NCBI GenBank assembly: GCA_950022655.1
Contig: OX465579.1
Coordinates: 39,659,950-39,723,949 of the forward strand
Direction: 5' to 3'
Length of the DNA stretch: 64,000 nucleotides
From: Alentia gelatinosa
Taxonomy: Eukaryota; Annelida; Polychaeta; Phyllodocida; Polynoidae
The translations under genes were made by a program, and so were the position numbers. The notes beneath the pieces are model-generated. The model did no database searches, was not told the origin of the DNA, and saw only the letters and a list, made by a program, of their open reading frames with translations. Positions 22,943-33,574 of the stretch are shown one piece after another. Numbering within the stretch: position 1 is the first letter of the stretch; the number at the start of each line of letters is the position of its first letter.

Positions 22943-23783
22943 GTCTTATGAAATTACTCCTTTCCCAGCAACTCCTAGAAGTTGTTCCTTATTTGTGTCC
23001 TTCTTGTCTGGAAAAATGAAACCAGTTTCTATCAAGAATTACTTGTCTGCGGTGAACTTTCAACAGAAATCTTTAGGTTTCACTCCTGTAGTGGGCGACT
23101 TCATGGTTTCTCAAACAGTAAAAGGTATCGAAAGGTTGTTCTCCACTCCTGTGATCGAAAAATATCCTCTAACCCCCGAGGACTTGCTTGGTATATTCAA
23201 GTTTCTAGATTTTTCGGTATACAATGACCGGGTTTTTTGGTCGGCCCTCATCCTGGGGTTCAGGGCACTATTGAGAATTTCACATCTGGTAGATTCAAAT
23301 CATACCTTACGAGTTTCGGATATTTCTTTTCCGGATGGTAACTTATCTTTGACAATCAGGTCTTCCAAAACCTCTCAATTTGGGAAAGTTCCTATTACTA
23401 CTTATCTAAGAAAAATCCAGGACTCTCCATTATGTCCAGTTCCACACATTAGGCAGATGTTAGCTGCTAGGGTCTCTTTCCCCCACCAGTACTTGTTTCT
23501 TGAAGAATCTAATGGGAAACTGAAAAAATTGGGTTATCAGAATTTTAACTCAAAACTAAAATTGTTATGCTCGAAAATTGGTCTAGATGTCTCGCGTGTA
23601 TCTACCCACTCTATCAGACACGGTGGGGCCACCTTCCTTTCCAGAGTGGGATTATCCCTGAGTGATATCCAGAAACGAGGAAACTGGAAGTCAAAGGTGG
23701 TCGAGAATTATATCCATGATACTGTATCTGTGATTCTTGAAAAAGACTTATCTGTATCAAACTTTCTTAAGGAATTGTCTTAA
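22740..23783 (+). CDS. Ngaro ORF3: tyrosine recombinase
   Basis: The frame is open from 22740 (after a TAG at 22737) to TAA 23781-23783 and overlaps ORF2 by about 200 nt in the +1 frame. Counting from the TTG at 22836 gives 315 residues. An N-terminal helical, SAM-like core-binding region (about 8-90, NTRKTRQGQIKCYSRF onward) is followed by the catalytic domain: Arg147 (ALLRISHL), His258 and Arg261 (THSIRHGG), Trp284 (GNW) in the second His/Trp position, and Tyr292 (VENYIHD). The full R-H-R-W-Y set is present, so the enzyme should be able to cut and rejoin DNA for integration of the circular intermediate. There is no ATG until 23017, inside the core-binding region, so normal initiation would truncate the fold. 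Expression by +1 frameshifting from ORF2 or by splicing is inferred. Confidence 0.92.
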   Translation, partial: QINCPGYPNPDIQICVGNNYQKWICVVLPAPGLIDLELRQSFLQKSAISENTRKTRQGQIKCYSRFCESYEITPFPATPRSCSLFVSFLSGKMKPVSIKNYLSAVNFQQKSLGFTPVVGDFMVSQTVKGIERLFSTPVIEKYPLTPEDLLGIFKFLDFSVYNDRVFWSALILGFRALLRISHLVDSNHTLRVSDISFPDGNLSLTIRSSKTSQFGKVPITTYLRKIQDSPLCPVPHIRQMLAARVSFPHQYLFLEESNGKLKKLGYQNFNSKLKLLCSKIGLDVSRVSTHSIRHGGATFLSRVGLSLSDIQKRGNWKSKVVENYIHDTVSVILEKDLSVSNFLKELS

Positions 23784-23818
23784 ATTATTCTAAGTCAATT
23801 GTTATTGGCGGGTGTTTG

Positions 23819-23906
23819 GCTGGTGTTTGTCTATATTTCCGCCAAACCAATTTCCTGTCTCATGTTATTTATCACTATTTATTACAGACCGTTAGCCGTA
23901 ACTTAT
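23819..23906 (+). repeat. Ngaro split direct repeat B1
   Basis: 88 bp, matching B2 at 24121-24208 with constant offset 302. It starts gctggtgtttg, 35 bp after the recombinase stop, and ends acttat. Its last three bases (TAT) are also the first three bases of A2. Confidence 0.95.
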
Positions 23907-24110
23907 GTACTATTATACACTATAATTATATAATTCCGGCCAGGTCCATGTTACCTAACAACGGTAGCCAGGTTCGTTACTACGGACTCTCGGGTTACTA
24001 TGTACCCGCCGCGTGCGGCTACGTCACCGGATTCCATGTCTTGGGTCAGTTGCGCCCTATAACCTGAAGGTATAAGACGTTTTCCAGTTTGGGAAAAAAG
24101 TTTTAATTTT
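23904..24110 (+). repeat. Ngaro split direct repeat A2
   Basis: 207 bp, identical to A1 by eye. It follows B1 with a 3-bp overlap (TAT). The B1-A2 join therefore equals what would form if the element's right end (B2) were joined to its left end (A1), as in a circular intermediate. Confidence 0.95.
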
Positions 24111-24114
24111 ACTG

Positions 24115-24120
24115 AATAAA
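24115..24120 (+). terminator. AATAAA polyadenylation signal in the A2-B2 spacer
   Basis: The spacer between A2 and B2 is only ten bases (actgaataaa) and its last six are a canonical AATAAA. Cleavage would fall in B2, so the transcript would include A2 and part of B2. The signal is absent from the equivalent place after A1, which would avoid premature polyadenylation at the 5' end. Confidence 0.6.
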
Positions 24121-24208
24121 GCTGGTGTTTGTCTATATTTCCGCCAAACCAATTTCCTGTCTCATGTTATTTATCACTATTTATTACAGACCGTTAGCCG
24201 TAACTTAT
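24121..24208 (+). repeat. Ngaro split direct repeat B2 (3' terminus)
   Basis: 88 bp, identical to B1 by eye, and the right end of the element. It ends acttat and is followed by an AT/AC-rich flank (atatatatacacacaatg). Confidence 0.93.
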
Positions 24209-26856
24209 ATATATATATACACACAATGTATGTATACATATAATGTATTATGGCCTGATAAATGATGATCAAGCTTTGTCAGTTCGTGTATAAAAATAAA
24301 ATTAATCTGAATGAATTGAGAGCACGTGACAGATTAACACTCTCGTTTGCAAACTCCTAAAAAGAAAATTCCCATTCAAGGAGCTGATCCTGTCCCCGAT
24401 TCACCCATATATAAAACTAGATTAAGCAGAAAAAGAGCGCTGTTAAAAAAGTAAGACCCATCCTTTAAGGACGGCGTAAATTACGCTAATCGACAATGAT
24501 GGATCGGGGATTGAGTAGGGAGGCGGAATGCCTTGTAACTGGCTGAGGGGACCGGCTGGCAGCTCCTGACACCAATCCTGGTGCGATTTGGTGGCGGGAC
24601 GCCCTGCAGCTGTTCAGGGAGCAGCTCGGGGTGTGGAGGTGAGCTGCTCGGGGCGGGGATCGCAGTACAGGGGTGCCTCTTCCTGCCCTGGAGGTGAGAC
24701 GAGGCCACGCCAGGAGAAGCGGTGGCTCTGGTAAACTTCTATCCTCCCATCGCTGACCTCCACCAGGATTTCGAGGAGATAACGTGGGTAGGGTCGACAA
24801 GTATCATATGTGCTTGTTGGTATGAGTCAGGGTGAAAGGCTAATTTATTACTCTTTCAAGACCGACCATGGAGCAGGTGTGACTGCAGGGTTTCCGGGGG
24901 AGACCCCTGAACACAAGTACATGTAGTTAGATTTATACCCTGCTACCCCAACCCTTGATACCTGGATCTACATCACAGATAGTCACCTATCTCTTTGCAG
25001 TACCATCACACTCCCATGTACCATTAATCACAGCCGTGCTCGCCTCTCAACGGCTCTACACTCGCTTATTCTACATACTTTCCTCGTGTTCTGTTAGTGA
25101 TGTCTCTGGAAATGGGAAAATTCCCCAATAAAATCTTCACACAAAAATCTCGAGGGAGCAAATAAGTACCATACGAAGGTAATTTCTTGAGTAGACCAAA
25201 AGACACACATCCCCGCTCACCCTGCACGGCGTCCCGCCAGCCGCTACTTCTCGAGGACTCGCCTTACAAGTTATGAGTGGTGTCTGACATTCTGTGTCTT
25301 TGATGTGGACATGTAACACGTCCCATTCATAGCTCCCTGTCTGACATGTGTAAGTCATCCGCAGCGTGCAGCCAGTCTTATCGCGTTGGAGAGGTGGTGG
25401 CCGCAGACGCACCCACAACCCCTCCTGCTTCTGGCTAGACCACCGCCTGGCTTCCAGCCTGTGTTCTCTCCGGCATGACGCCCATCAGTGTCACACTGAC
25501 CGCTGCACAAAGGCGGCTTACCGAGGCGTGAGTTACCGCGCCCGTCAGTAACCACCAAAGCCCAAGATCAGGTAAGCAAGGCCCTGTTCCCCCAAAAAAA
25601 TCAGCGTTGAGAATTATCCCCTCTAATTCTTAAACTATCTGTAATGGACTTTTCCAATGAAAACCATAGGTGACTCAGCAGAGCTGTGCACATGTCGTTA
25701 TCATTCAACTCTAATTTTGGCATAAGAATATCCGAAATCAGTGTGCTTTTCTCTAGTGTTGAGGAAGAATGCTACTATTTAGGAGAGGCCCTGTGACTGC
25801 CAATTGGTTGCCGGGGTCATGGTGTCAACAATTTCTGTCGAACTTCATGACTCTGAGACAACTCGACGAGGCTTAAATGAGAAGGAAATACTGAGCTGCT
25901 CTGAATGGAGATGTTACCCCTGAAGGCTGCGTGATGTGAGTTCCAAGTCTAGTTGATGATGTGGAGAAGATGTATAGAATCGACCTATGCTGTTGGTAAT
26001 TTTTTGGGGTTGCAAAGCGTATGGAGGTGTGGCTACAAGAATTATTTGAAGATCTAAACTGGAAGTGGGTCAATGATCTGAGCACATCCTTCAACTGAGC
26101 ATCTCTGTCACCTAAAAATACCATCTGGAAATTGGAAACAGAAAAGAAAAAAATAATTTACTCTTGAAGAAGAAAAGTTCCTGATTTCGTCCCATTTCCT
26201 CCACCGCAGTGAAGGACTAGACCATCCAGGGCGGCAAACTTGTGGGAGGCGAGGAAGAGGGAACGGGCGAGCATGGTTTATTTTGGAAACCGACCTTTTC
26301 CTTCTTGAGGCTGGGTAATTGGCTGCGGCATCCGCTAATGAGTGGCTATGGGGACAGCGCCACGGATAACAGGCTCTTTAACTCGGCCGAGCGTTCCGCG
26401 CGGGTCGACGCCACCGGTCTGCGGACACTGACGAGGTGACGGTGGGAAAATAGTTCCGACAGGCTATGCTATTCCACTGTGACCCGGCAGACAGCCAGGG
26501 AGATTAGAGAGCTGAGAAGATGAGGCAGTGTTGATGAACAACAGAGACCGCAGAAGCAGAGGTCTCCTCAATACAACGCTCTGAGATACAGCTTATACAA
26601 TGCACTGTTTGGTTTTATATCTGTACCTTGTGCATTTTGTACTTGGTTATCTAAGACACCTGCTTAATGATATGCGGAGAATCTCTCAAAAAATAGCATC
26701 AATATTCCTTCCTGACAACCTTTGAAACTTATATTCACATGCCGTTGGTGATATTTCTAATGTTTCTACTTTTTAATCTCGGATGTTTTACAAGCAAAAT
26801 CCTTTCTAAAACTAAGATAACGGACTAGACAAAATAAGAATACATATGAGAATGAC

Positions 26857-26870
26857 GGGGGGGGGGGGGG
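26857..26870 (+). repeat. Poly-G run (14)
   Basis: A homopolymer of 14 G in otherwise AT-rich sequence. Confidence 0.95.
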
Positions 26871-27430
26871 AATTCACATTTAGTGCTACAAGCCTTGTCA
26901 TCATAAATCACAGTCAATTACGAATGATACTTGTCTTTTGTCAAAATTATTTAACTTCTTTACCTGCACGACAACCGTATGACATTAAACTGATTGCTGG
27001 CTACATCATCTAACATACTCTAAAACTATTAGTGCAAAAGAAGGAACCAATTACCACGACTTTAGAGGGATAAACATGCACCTGTGGAGGTACAATCAAA
27101 CTATCAAAGCTCCAGCCAATTATTCATGGTCAATGCATGGGTGGTTCTAAAGAGGCCAACACATGACTCCTATAAAATGGTAAAGCACATGTTTACCTAG
27201 AGTATTCGGAATTCTTACATGTGAACATTTCCAAATAGTCTTTGATATCTGCTTTGTTTTAAGGTATGTCTATAACCCAGCACTGAAGATGTAGACTTCT
27301 GATAAAGTAATTCTGATTGATGGTTCGCTGCCTTTGGAAAAACAAGCAGCGATTGGCCAAGGCGGATCTATGACAGGGAATATTTGTCTGCATCTTGGAG
27401 AGGGATAAAAGTGTCTGATATCAGTGGTGT

Positions 27431-27447
27431 GGCCGCCCCCTGGTCGC
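27431..27447 (-). promoter_or_regulatory. CTCF-like motif
   Basis: The minus strand reads gcgaccagggggcggcc. Its core differs from the bilaterian CTCF consensus CCACCAGGGGGCG at two positions, both in the first three bases. The match is by eye; occupancy is unknown. Confidence 0.4.
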
Positions 27448-27710
27448 AGCCTGATACCCGACGCTGAATTTCTCTGTCAGGGTTGAATTTCCTCACCATA
27501 TGCTGGCGCCACCTCTGACAGGGAGAGGTTCGGGGGGATGGTGGTGGTGCTGGTGCTGGTTGTGGCAGTGTTCGCCAGAAGGTCACTGGGCTATGAATAT
27601 TGGTTACAGAGTTGAGTTTACCCTTGTGTAAATCGTATTACCGGCGGTGTGTTACAATTTCCAACATGCAGATGCATGAAATACCTGTTTCCTGACTGCA
27701 GTCTGGTCCA

Positions 27711-27748
27711 GGTGAAAGCGCCATGGTGAAGGCGCCATGGTGAAAGCG
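27711..27748 (+). repeat. 14-bp tandem repeat, about 2.7 copies
   Basis: The unit ggtgaaagcgccat is repeated with A/G variation (gaaagcg or gaaggcg). Each full copy contains the palindrome GCGCCATGG or a part of it. No function is apparent. Confidence 0.85.
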
Positions 27749-29445
27749 TCACATAACCTGATCTCTTAATAAGAATATAGTCCTACCAGCAGGAATTACA
27801 CACTGCAGCAGTATCTATTTACGTAAGTTCTACTGACACCTATAACCTGCTTTAAATCATCTGTTAAACCGTGCCGTTTTCATAAGTAAGCTAAATGTTT
27901 TTTATATAGTATTTAGTATAACGTTAGGCATTGATATGCTTGTAATTGTTAAGGCTTGCGGTTACCCTATGAAATATCGCATATGTGTTCAATTTTCCTC
28001 AAGTTGTAGCTGAAAATCAAATCGGGGTCGAACAGTACAAATGTTTCTCCAGCGACATAACCACCCTATGCTACCGAACTCGGAAAACCACGAGCAAGTC
28101 CCTTGTAATCACTCCATTATTCTCAATGTCTAACAGAGGCATGGCTATTACATCTGAGAACAAAACGCGTAAATCCACCACTTAGGGTAACCATCCACAT
28201 GAATACAAGCTGCTCCTCCTTCCACTCTCCACAGGCCGTGTTCAGCCTGGCACCCATTAAGCCAGCCATCCGCACCCCGCTCGAACCCTCTGTACCCTTC
28301 CCAATGGGTCCTCTCACCACCAATCATCCTGCAGCGCCTACCTGTACGACTCAACAAGGGGGTCCTGGGGTGGTTCTACTTAAGAGACCGTGGAGAGCAT
28401 GGCTGGCGGGGCCTGCGGGCGTTGGCAGTCCGGAACCGGCCTCTTCATGCTGTCAGAGTGAGTCCGTCCAAACCCAGCTAACCCAGGCGGGCGCCACCCC
28501 AGGGCCCAGCGCTCTGATGTTTGAATCAGTGTAACCCAACCCTCCGAATGTAAACCACAGATCCTCACCGCCCTCTAACTAAAGTCACCAGTGTTTTAAA
28601 CACTTCTATAGCGTCAGACCGGTGTTTGTTGCGACAATAACATCTTGTCAAGTGTCCTGTCTGAATAGCCAGCGACTATAGAGAACCCCGAGGACTCCGA
28701 GTTGGCCTCGTGCTTTGTGTTTTACTTGGCTGTAAGTGTCGGAATGTGTCTGAAGCTTACGATAGCAATCAGACTCTGATGGATGAACGTCGCGAGTTTA
28801 AAGGCGCAACTACCTCGTAAATGTACAAAAGATATATATTAAACTGATCTTCAGCCGCGTGTCCATTTCCGTGGCATTCAAAACAATAACCCATGAAGCC
28901 TCAGGAACTATCCTACCCATCACAAACAGCACGGTTTGTACAAATGTTATTACATTTCGTGAACCCCGTAAAATTTGCTTTATTTTCTGCACAGAAGAAA
29001 AATTGCATGTATCGGGTTTCGACGCTCCCACGTTGACTATAGCCCGACCTAGAGTCCCATCCTCCTTCCTCCTATGACAAGTCACCCATAACGATCTACC
29101 TGTCCAATACGTAGTCTAGAGTCTTTACATTGTGATAAGCTGGATGATGAAAAGCATTTATATGAAGTACAGTAAGAAGAAGACATGGATCGAGTAGTAC
29201 CCTGCAGAATTGACAATTATTGCGCCTGCATTCATGAAAAGGGCTATATAATGGTTAACATCCGTAAAGGGACACATAAAATTAGCACATTTTGATCCAG
29301 ATTAATGTATCTGGATTTGGTAGAACTGTCAACATGGCCTTTGGTGTCTATCTGCCTTATACCATGAAAGCCATGTAGGTATTTGTCTACGTCCTTGGAA
29401 TTTGAGGATTGACTTGGGTTCACTTGGGTACGACCCAAACCTCAC

Positions 29446-29593
29446 CTGTAATCTCTAATTTGTCCCTGGGCGTGATCCCACGTTTGATCCACCAGAGAAT
29501 AGTCAGGAGGCATGCCAACAGACTGAACACCTGAACTCGGCGGGATATTCCTTCCTGGGGATTAAGGCGTATACAGATGATAAGAGTGAACAT
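29446..29593 (-). CDS. Candidate signal-peptide exon of the ROR-like gene (weak)
   Basis: A minus-strand frame from ATG (29593) runs 49 codons and reaches a good donor, ACAG|gtgagg, in phase 1, the phase needed by the ROR Ig exon at 12140. It contains a basic stretch and a hydrophobic core (RRVQVFSLLACLLTILWW) that could serve as a signal peptide, then a short polar tail ending KLEIT. The ATG could be wrong: an in-frame ATG lies further upstream at 29635, and an acceptor-like aatccccag lies within the frame. Donor, phase and hydrophobicity are seen; the link to ROR is inference, and the implied intron would be 17.3 kb. Short hydrophobic frames arise often by chance in AT-rich DNA. Confidence 0.25.
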
Positions 29594-30549
29594 ATATATA
29601 CTCAATCCTCCACCCCTTATGTGAATGACGTGCAAGTCTATTCTCTAGCAAACGCATTCTGACAGTGAACAGTTTTATATACACATGTATAGCATCAATC
29701 CCACACCATTGATGTGCATTACATGCAATGATTGAACAGCATTCTTCTTTTGAATTAGCAATCTCTCTGGTCATCCATATGCAAATTGCGTAAAGTATTG
29801 AACGCCCTAATTACCAATTTAACGAGAACTGAAATAACGTGTACTTACATATAAACCGGGTACTTTATTTTGATATGACACCTATCGTGTATGAGGACAT
29901 TAAATGTGCATATATAAACCATTATAAGGGATATTTTCAGCTCGGCCAAACTTTCACGACCATTTGATGGTGTGAGTAGTACTCGGGGGATTGTGACCTG
30001 TGTTGTGATGATGAGGACGCACCTCAGCCCTGAAGGCCATCCTGTTTGTGACGACTGCTAATTACTGCAACACTCCCCCACCCCACGGTCAGAGATAGAG
30101 ACAGGTCCTGGACAGGCAGGAGATCGTGATAGGCACCAGCCAAGACGTGGTCAGACAAGCGGTGAATGCAAGTAGATAGGCGGCACGAGTCTGTACTGAC
30201 GTGCCGGGAGACGTGCAGACAGGAATCAGCCCGTCCAGCCCGGCTTTGTCCTCCGTCACGGCGCGCGTCAAGAGGCGTGAGGCGTGGTGACGTGCACGCG
30301 TTTTATCGATGTTTAATGGCAGTATGCAAAGTGTGTGATTAGAGCGGGGACGGGCAGGGCGGGCCGCCGGGAGTAACGGGTCAGTCGGCCCGCACGGCAC
30401 TGATTTACGACCTTCATTCCCGGTGGTCGCACGTGGCCCCATTGTTTCAACTTCCCGTGATGAGCGCTGATTGGATGGGCTGAGGACAGGCGGCACGCGA
30501 CAAGCCGGAACCTCACCAGCGCACACTGCCGGAGCTCCCATGCCGACGT

Positions 30550-31120
30550 TTGCTCCAGCCTGCCCGCTCTGTTAGCCACCCACTACGTCTACTTCCTGCC
30601 CTCCTCCCCCACTAGAGCTCGCCCACTCTGTTAGCCACCCACTATGCTCTTTACCCGTTGCACCAATACAGCATGTCTGCAACGCTACAACTACAGCCTT
30701 AGCGCAGCCTACCTGCTTTGCATTCTGCCACCCACCACATCTACAGCCTTATTGCACACTGCTTGCTCTGCATTAGCCATCCGCCATATCTACAGCCTTA
30801 CTCGAGCTTGCTTGCTCTTCATCAGCCACCCACCACATGTATAGCCTTATTGCAGCCTGCCCACTCTGCATTGGCCATCCACCATATCTGCAGCCTTGTT
30901 CGAGCTTGCTTGCTCTACTTGACCACCCTCCACATTTATATCATTCCAGTCTAACCATTCTGCATTAGCCATCTATCATATTCGTTCTCCAGCCTGCACA
31001 CTCTGCATTAGCCATTTTCCACATCTATAGCCTTCCCTCAGCATACACACTCTACATGTACCACCCACTATATCTACAGCCTACTAAAACCCTCCCACTC
31101 TACATGCATTCACCGCCCAG
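30550..31120 (+). repeat. Diverged minisatellite, unit about 49 bp
   Basis: About eleven imperfect copies of a unit built around ctgcattagccatccaccat, atctacagcctt and (g)agcctgcccactctgc. Successive CATTAGCCA-like anchors fall near 30572, 30631, 30722, 30771, 30819, 30869, 30916, 30963, 31005, 31053 and 31102, a spacing mostly of 42-50 bp. Divergence between copies suggests an old array. The plus-strand open frames over it are repeat-derived. Confidence 0.8.
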
Positions 31121-33008
31121 TACATGCAGGCCATGACCATCCCGATTCACGCCGACATTCCGCCGCCCTGACGCATGTTCTCCCATGAAAAATGTCCACT
31201 GATTATTGCTCCAAATCGAGCAATGAACTCCGCTTTTTCATTTTTCTCCTTATCTGAATGAAATTCATCATTTCACTGGGGAGCGTAAAGACAGCCTTGT
31301 TACAAAAAACGACTGAAGGACGGACTGTCATAGCCACAGTGTAATTACAACCTGTACCTCCGGGGGGTGATTAGGGCGCTGGCTGTTGGCACAGAGATAT
31401 TTGTCTCACCTCTAGTCAATTAAAATGGGAAATTCTCACATCTAAATCTGAGATATTAATGTAGATCTCTCGCGCGTGACTCACGTGCGCGATGCACAGT
31501 GTGACGAGGGATGGGAGGAGGGAGCAGTAGGGGACCTGGACGCCACATTTCATCACATTTGCTAGCCCGGGATCTGAAATGATTTCTGGGTATCTTTCCT
31601 CCTCGCCCCGTCTCAGGCACGGTCCTGAGGAGTAATGCTCGTATATCGTCGACTCTCTCCCTGACCTTATCCATTCATCTATGTTACAACGGTCTTTACT
31701 CCTCACTGTAAACCCATACACCCACCGTCTTCGCCTCTCCCCTCCCACGCCGCGCGTGTTGCACGTGCGTACAGGATCAGGCCCGGGATCAGGCTGTACC
31801 AAATCTGCGTGCCCCCCTACGGACGGCCACGTGTCGCCCACGCCGGCTCTGCCCCTGCCTGGATTTAACCCCTGACCCTGCAATCACTTTCCCATAACAG
31901 CCCAGCGCCGCGTCTGAACCTCCTTTTCAACCACCCGCCTGTGTACCACGCGCCGGCCCGGCCACTGTCTACCGGTGTGCAGGGATGTGCCAGCAGGAGG
32001 CAATTTCCTGACGGGCATCAGAGCAGGCGATGACTCCTCCAGGCTGCAGTAATAACCCCCTATACATACCCCTCTGCCCACCCTCAGCATCCTCCCTAAC
32101 CCCTAACCCCAACCCCGACCTCGCCACTCACCTGTAGGCGCCGGAGACGCGTAATGAAAGCTCTGTCCCCCATGGTGAGCCGGAGGGAGGCAGCTGGCTG
32201 CCGTCCTCACTCCCCTCCAGTGAGACAGGACGCAACGAGCAGCTCACCTACTCACCTACTTAACCCTGAACCTTAAACTAGGCTGCTCATCCAGGTACGA
32301 AGTCAGCTGAAAGGCATTGCTCTGTATTCAGAGGATAGAGCTAATACCTGGCGACTGTTGTCATTAGTCATGGAATTGTCTCTACTCACATCCAAACCTA
32401 GCTTTGTGTAATTACTTCAAATTTATGAATTATTAGGATCGGCCTACTAATAAACCTGTTTTCTTATATCTGTACTTAACCCGTATTCTCTGGTGCTACT
32501 CGATCTCGTCTCATATTTGTATCTGGAAACTTAATAAAACCATAATGTATTGCCATAACTTTTGGAATGGGAAGTAAAGACAAAAATTGTTGACGTGCCC
32601 ATTCTCTAATTTACTATCAATGCTATGGTTATGATTAGATGATAATGATTGTTTATGAATATTTGTTTAATTTTCAATATGTCTTGATGAAATTATACGA
32701 AATTGTAATACTGTACTCTATGTTGACTGGTTGGCAAAGCCAAGAAATCCAATTGCACTGCAATTGAGGCAACTGCCGCTTTGTTGGGCCGAATATTATT
32801 GTATCTAACGCAGATATATGGATGATATCACGACACATGTAAAGCGATTTGGACCGAATAAAAGAAATGATTATGAATAAAAATGCTTCGTTTGGATATA
32901 TTCAACACATTTAGGCTTATAAAATCGTACGATATTACGACAGTCAGTACATTATTTAGCTCATTCCGTAGCAATGGGCTGCTAGTCACATACTAACAGA
33001 CACAACAC

Positions 33009-33034
33009 GTATACATACATATATGTATGTATAC
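33009..33034. repeat. Perfect 26-bp palindrome
   Basis: The stretch beginning GTATACATACATA is its own reverse complement over 26 bp. It is alternating purine/pyrimidine-rich and probably derived from a TA/CA microsatellite. Confidence 0.9.
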
Positions 33035-33509
33035 ACAGGCTATATAAACAGATGTACATGTATTATATATAATGTACAGAGGAGGGGATTTTGAGAAGCA
33101 AGACCTACTGTTACTCCATCTGGACGCCTCCAGGGGTTCCGACATAGTAAAATAGTGAATCGATACCCATTGTGCAAGTTGGTGGTAGGGGAACCAGATG
33201 GTCGGGTAGGGTAATCGGCTCGGGGTTATCTATAGCATCAGACTACAATAGGATTGGGCTGGTATCTAAGGGGATTATCTGGGGACTACTGGTGACTCCT
33301 GTCGGTATTCCATAGCACAGATCAGTGTCGATGGCCCGGGAGGTCGAGGGGGTCTGCTTTCAGGTATGTGTGCACCTGCCTCATACTTTGGTTGTCCATA
33401 AGGGTAAATAGAGGCTACTATAATTTTCTATGTGCAGAATGACCAACGAGAATATAACATGAAGCATTATCTTGAACTAGCATTGATAGAATCTGATGCC
33501 CACATCATT

Positions 33510-33574
33510 GAAATATACATACACTTTTTACCCTGTGTAAAAGTGTATGTGAAATACACATACACTTTTTATCC
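33510..33574. repeat. Direct and inverted repeat cluster around ATACACTTTT
   Basis: A 24-bp direct repeat (33510-33533 and 33551-33574, each with catacacttttta) flanks an inverted copy (aaaagtgtatgtg) at about 33539-33551, so either copy can pair with the middle one. It is possibly the end of a small foldback element. Confidence 0.75.

Larger units (their letters stand above)
19805..24208 (+). mobile_element. Ngaro-like tyrosine-recombinase retrotransposon, complete
   Basis: A 4404-bp element with split direct repeats in the order A1 (19805-20011), ORFs, B1 (23819-23906), A2 (23904-24110), a 10-nt spacer, and B2 (24121-24208). A1/A2 (207 bp) and B1/B2 (88 bp) show no mismatch by eye. It encodes a zinc-knuckle Gag-like protein, a DIRS-type reverse transcriptase plus RNase H, and a tyrosine recombinase, with no integrase, aspartic protease or separate methyltransferase domain. 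Split repeats without a methyltransferase are the hallmark of Ngaro rather than DIRS1 (inverted repeats) elements. There is no obvious target-site duplication, as expected for recombinase-mediated integration; both ends carry TAT. The 3' end abuts a short TA/CA tract. All frames are open, so the copy may be recent and possibly active. It is oriented opposite to the ROR-like gene. Confidence 0.93.
24209..29445. other. Non-coding DNA right of the retrotransposon
   Basis: No gene is recognised. A 38-codon frame at 24338-24454 on the plus strand has a protein-like basic end (SPIYKTRLSRKRALLKK, then TAA) but no start, splice site or known match. GC-rich blocks lie at about 24480-24780 and 26220-26440. 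A 14-G run is at 26857-26870, a CTCF-like site at 27431-27447, and a 14-bp repeat at 27711-27748. If the candidate exon ending at 29446 belongs to the ROR-like gene, all of this is intron. Confidence 0.5.

Noticed and set aside
23816..24067. Open frame across the B1-A2 repeats
   Set aside because: Lies in non-coding split direct repeats of the retrotransposon.
30089..30541. 150-codon minus-strand frame in a CpG-rich block
   Set aside because: A second minus-strand frame is open over the same DNA (30313-30579) and the translation has no recognisable fold; high GC lowers stop frequency.
30644..30954. Plus-strand frames with repeated SHPP/LQPYS motifs
   Set aside because: They follow the 49-bp minisatellite and shift with its period; not genes.
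31416..31883. 155-codon minus-strand frame
   Set aside because: Same reason: GC-rich DNA with overlapping open frames and no domain.
32090..32115. CCTAACCCCTAACCCCAACCCC, telomere-like
   Set aside because: Only two or three imperfect units; too short for an interstitial telomere array.
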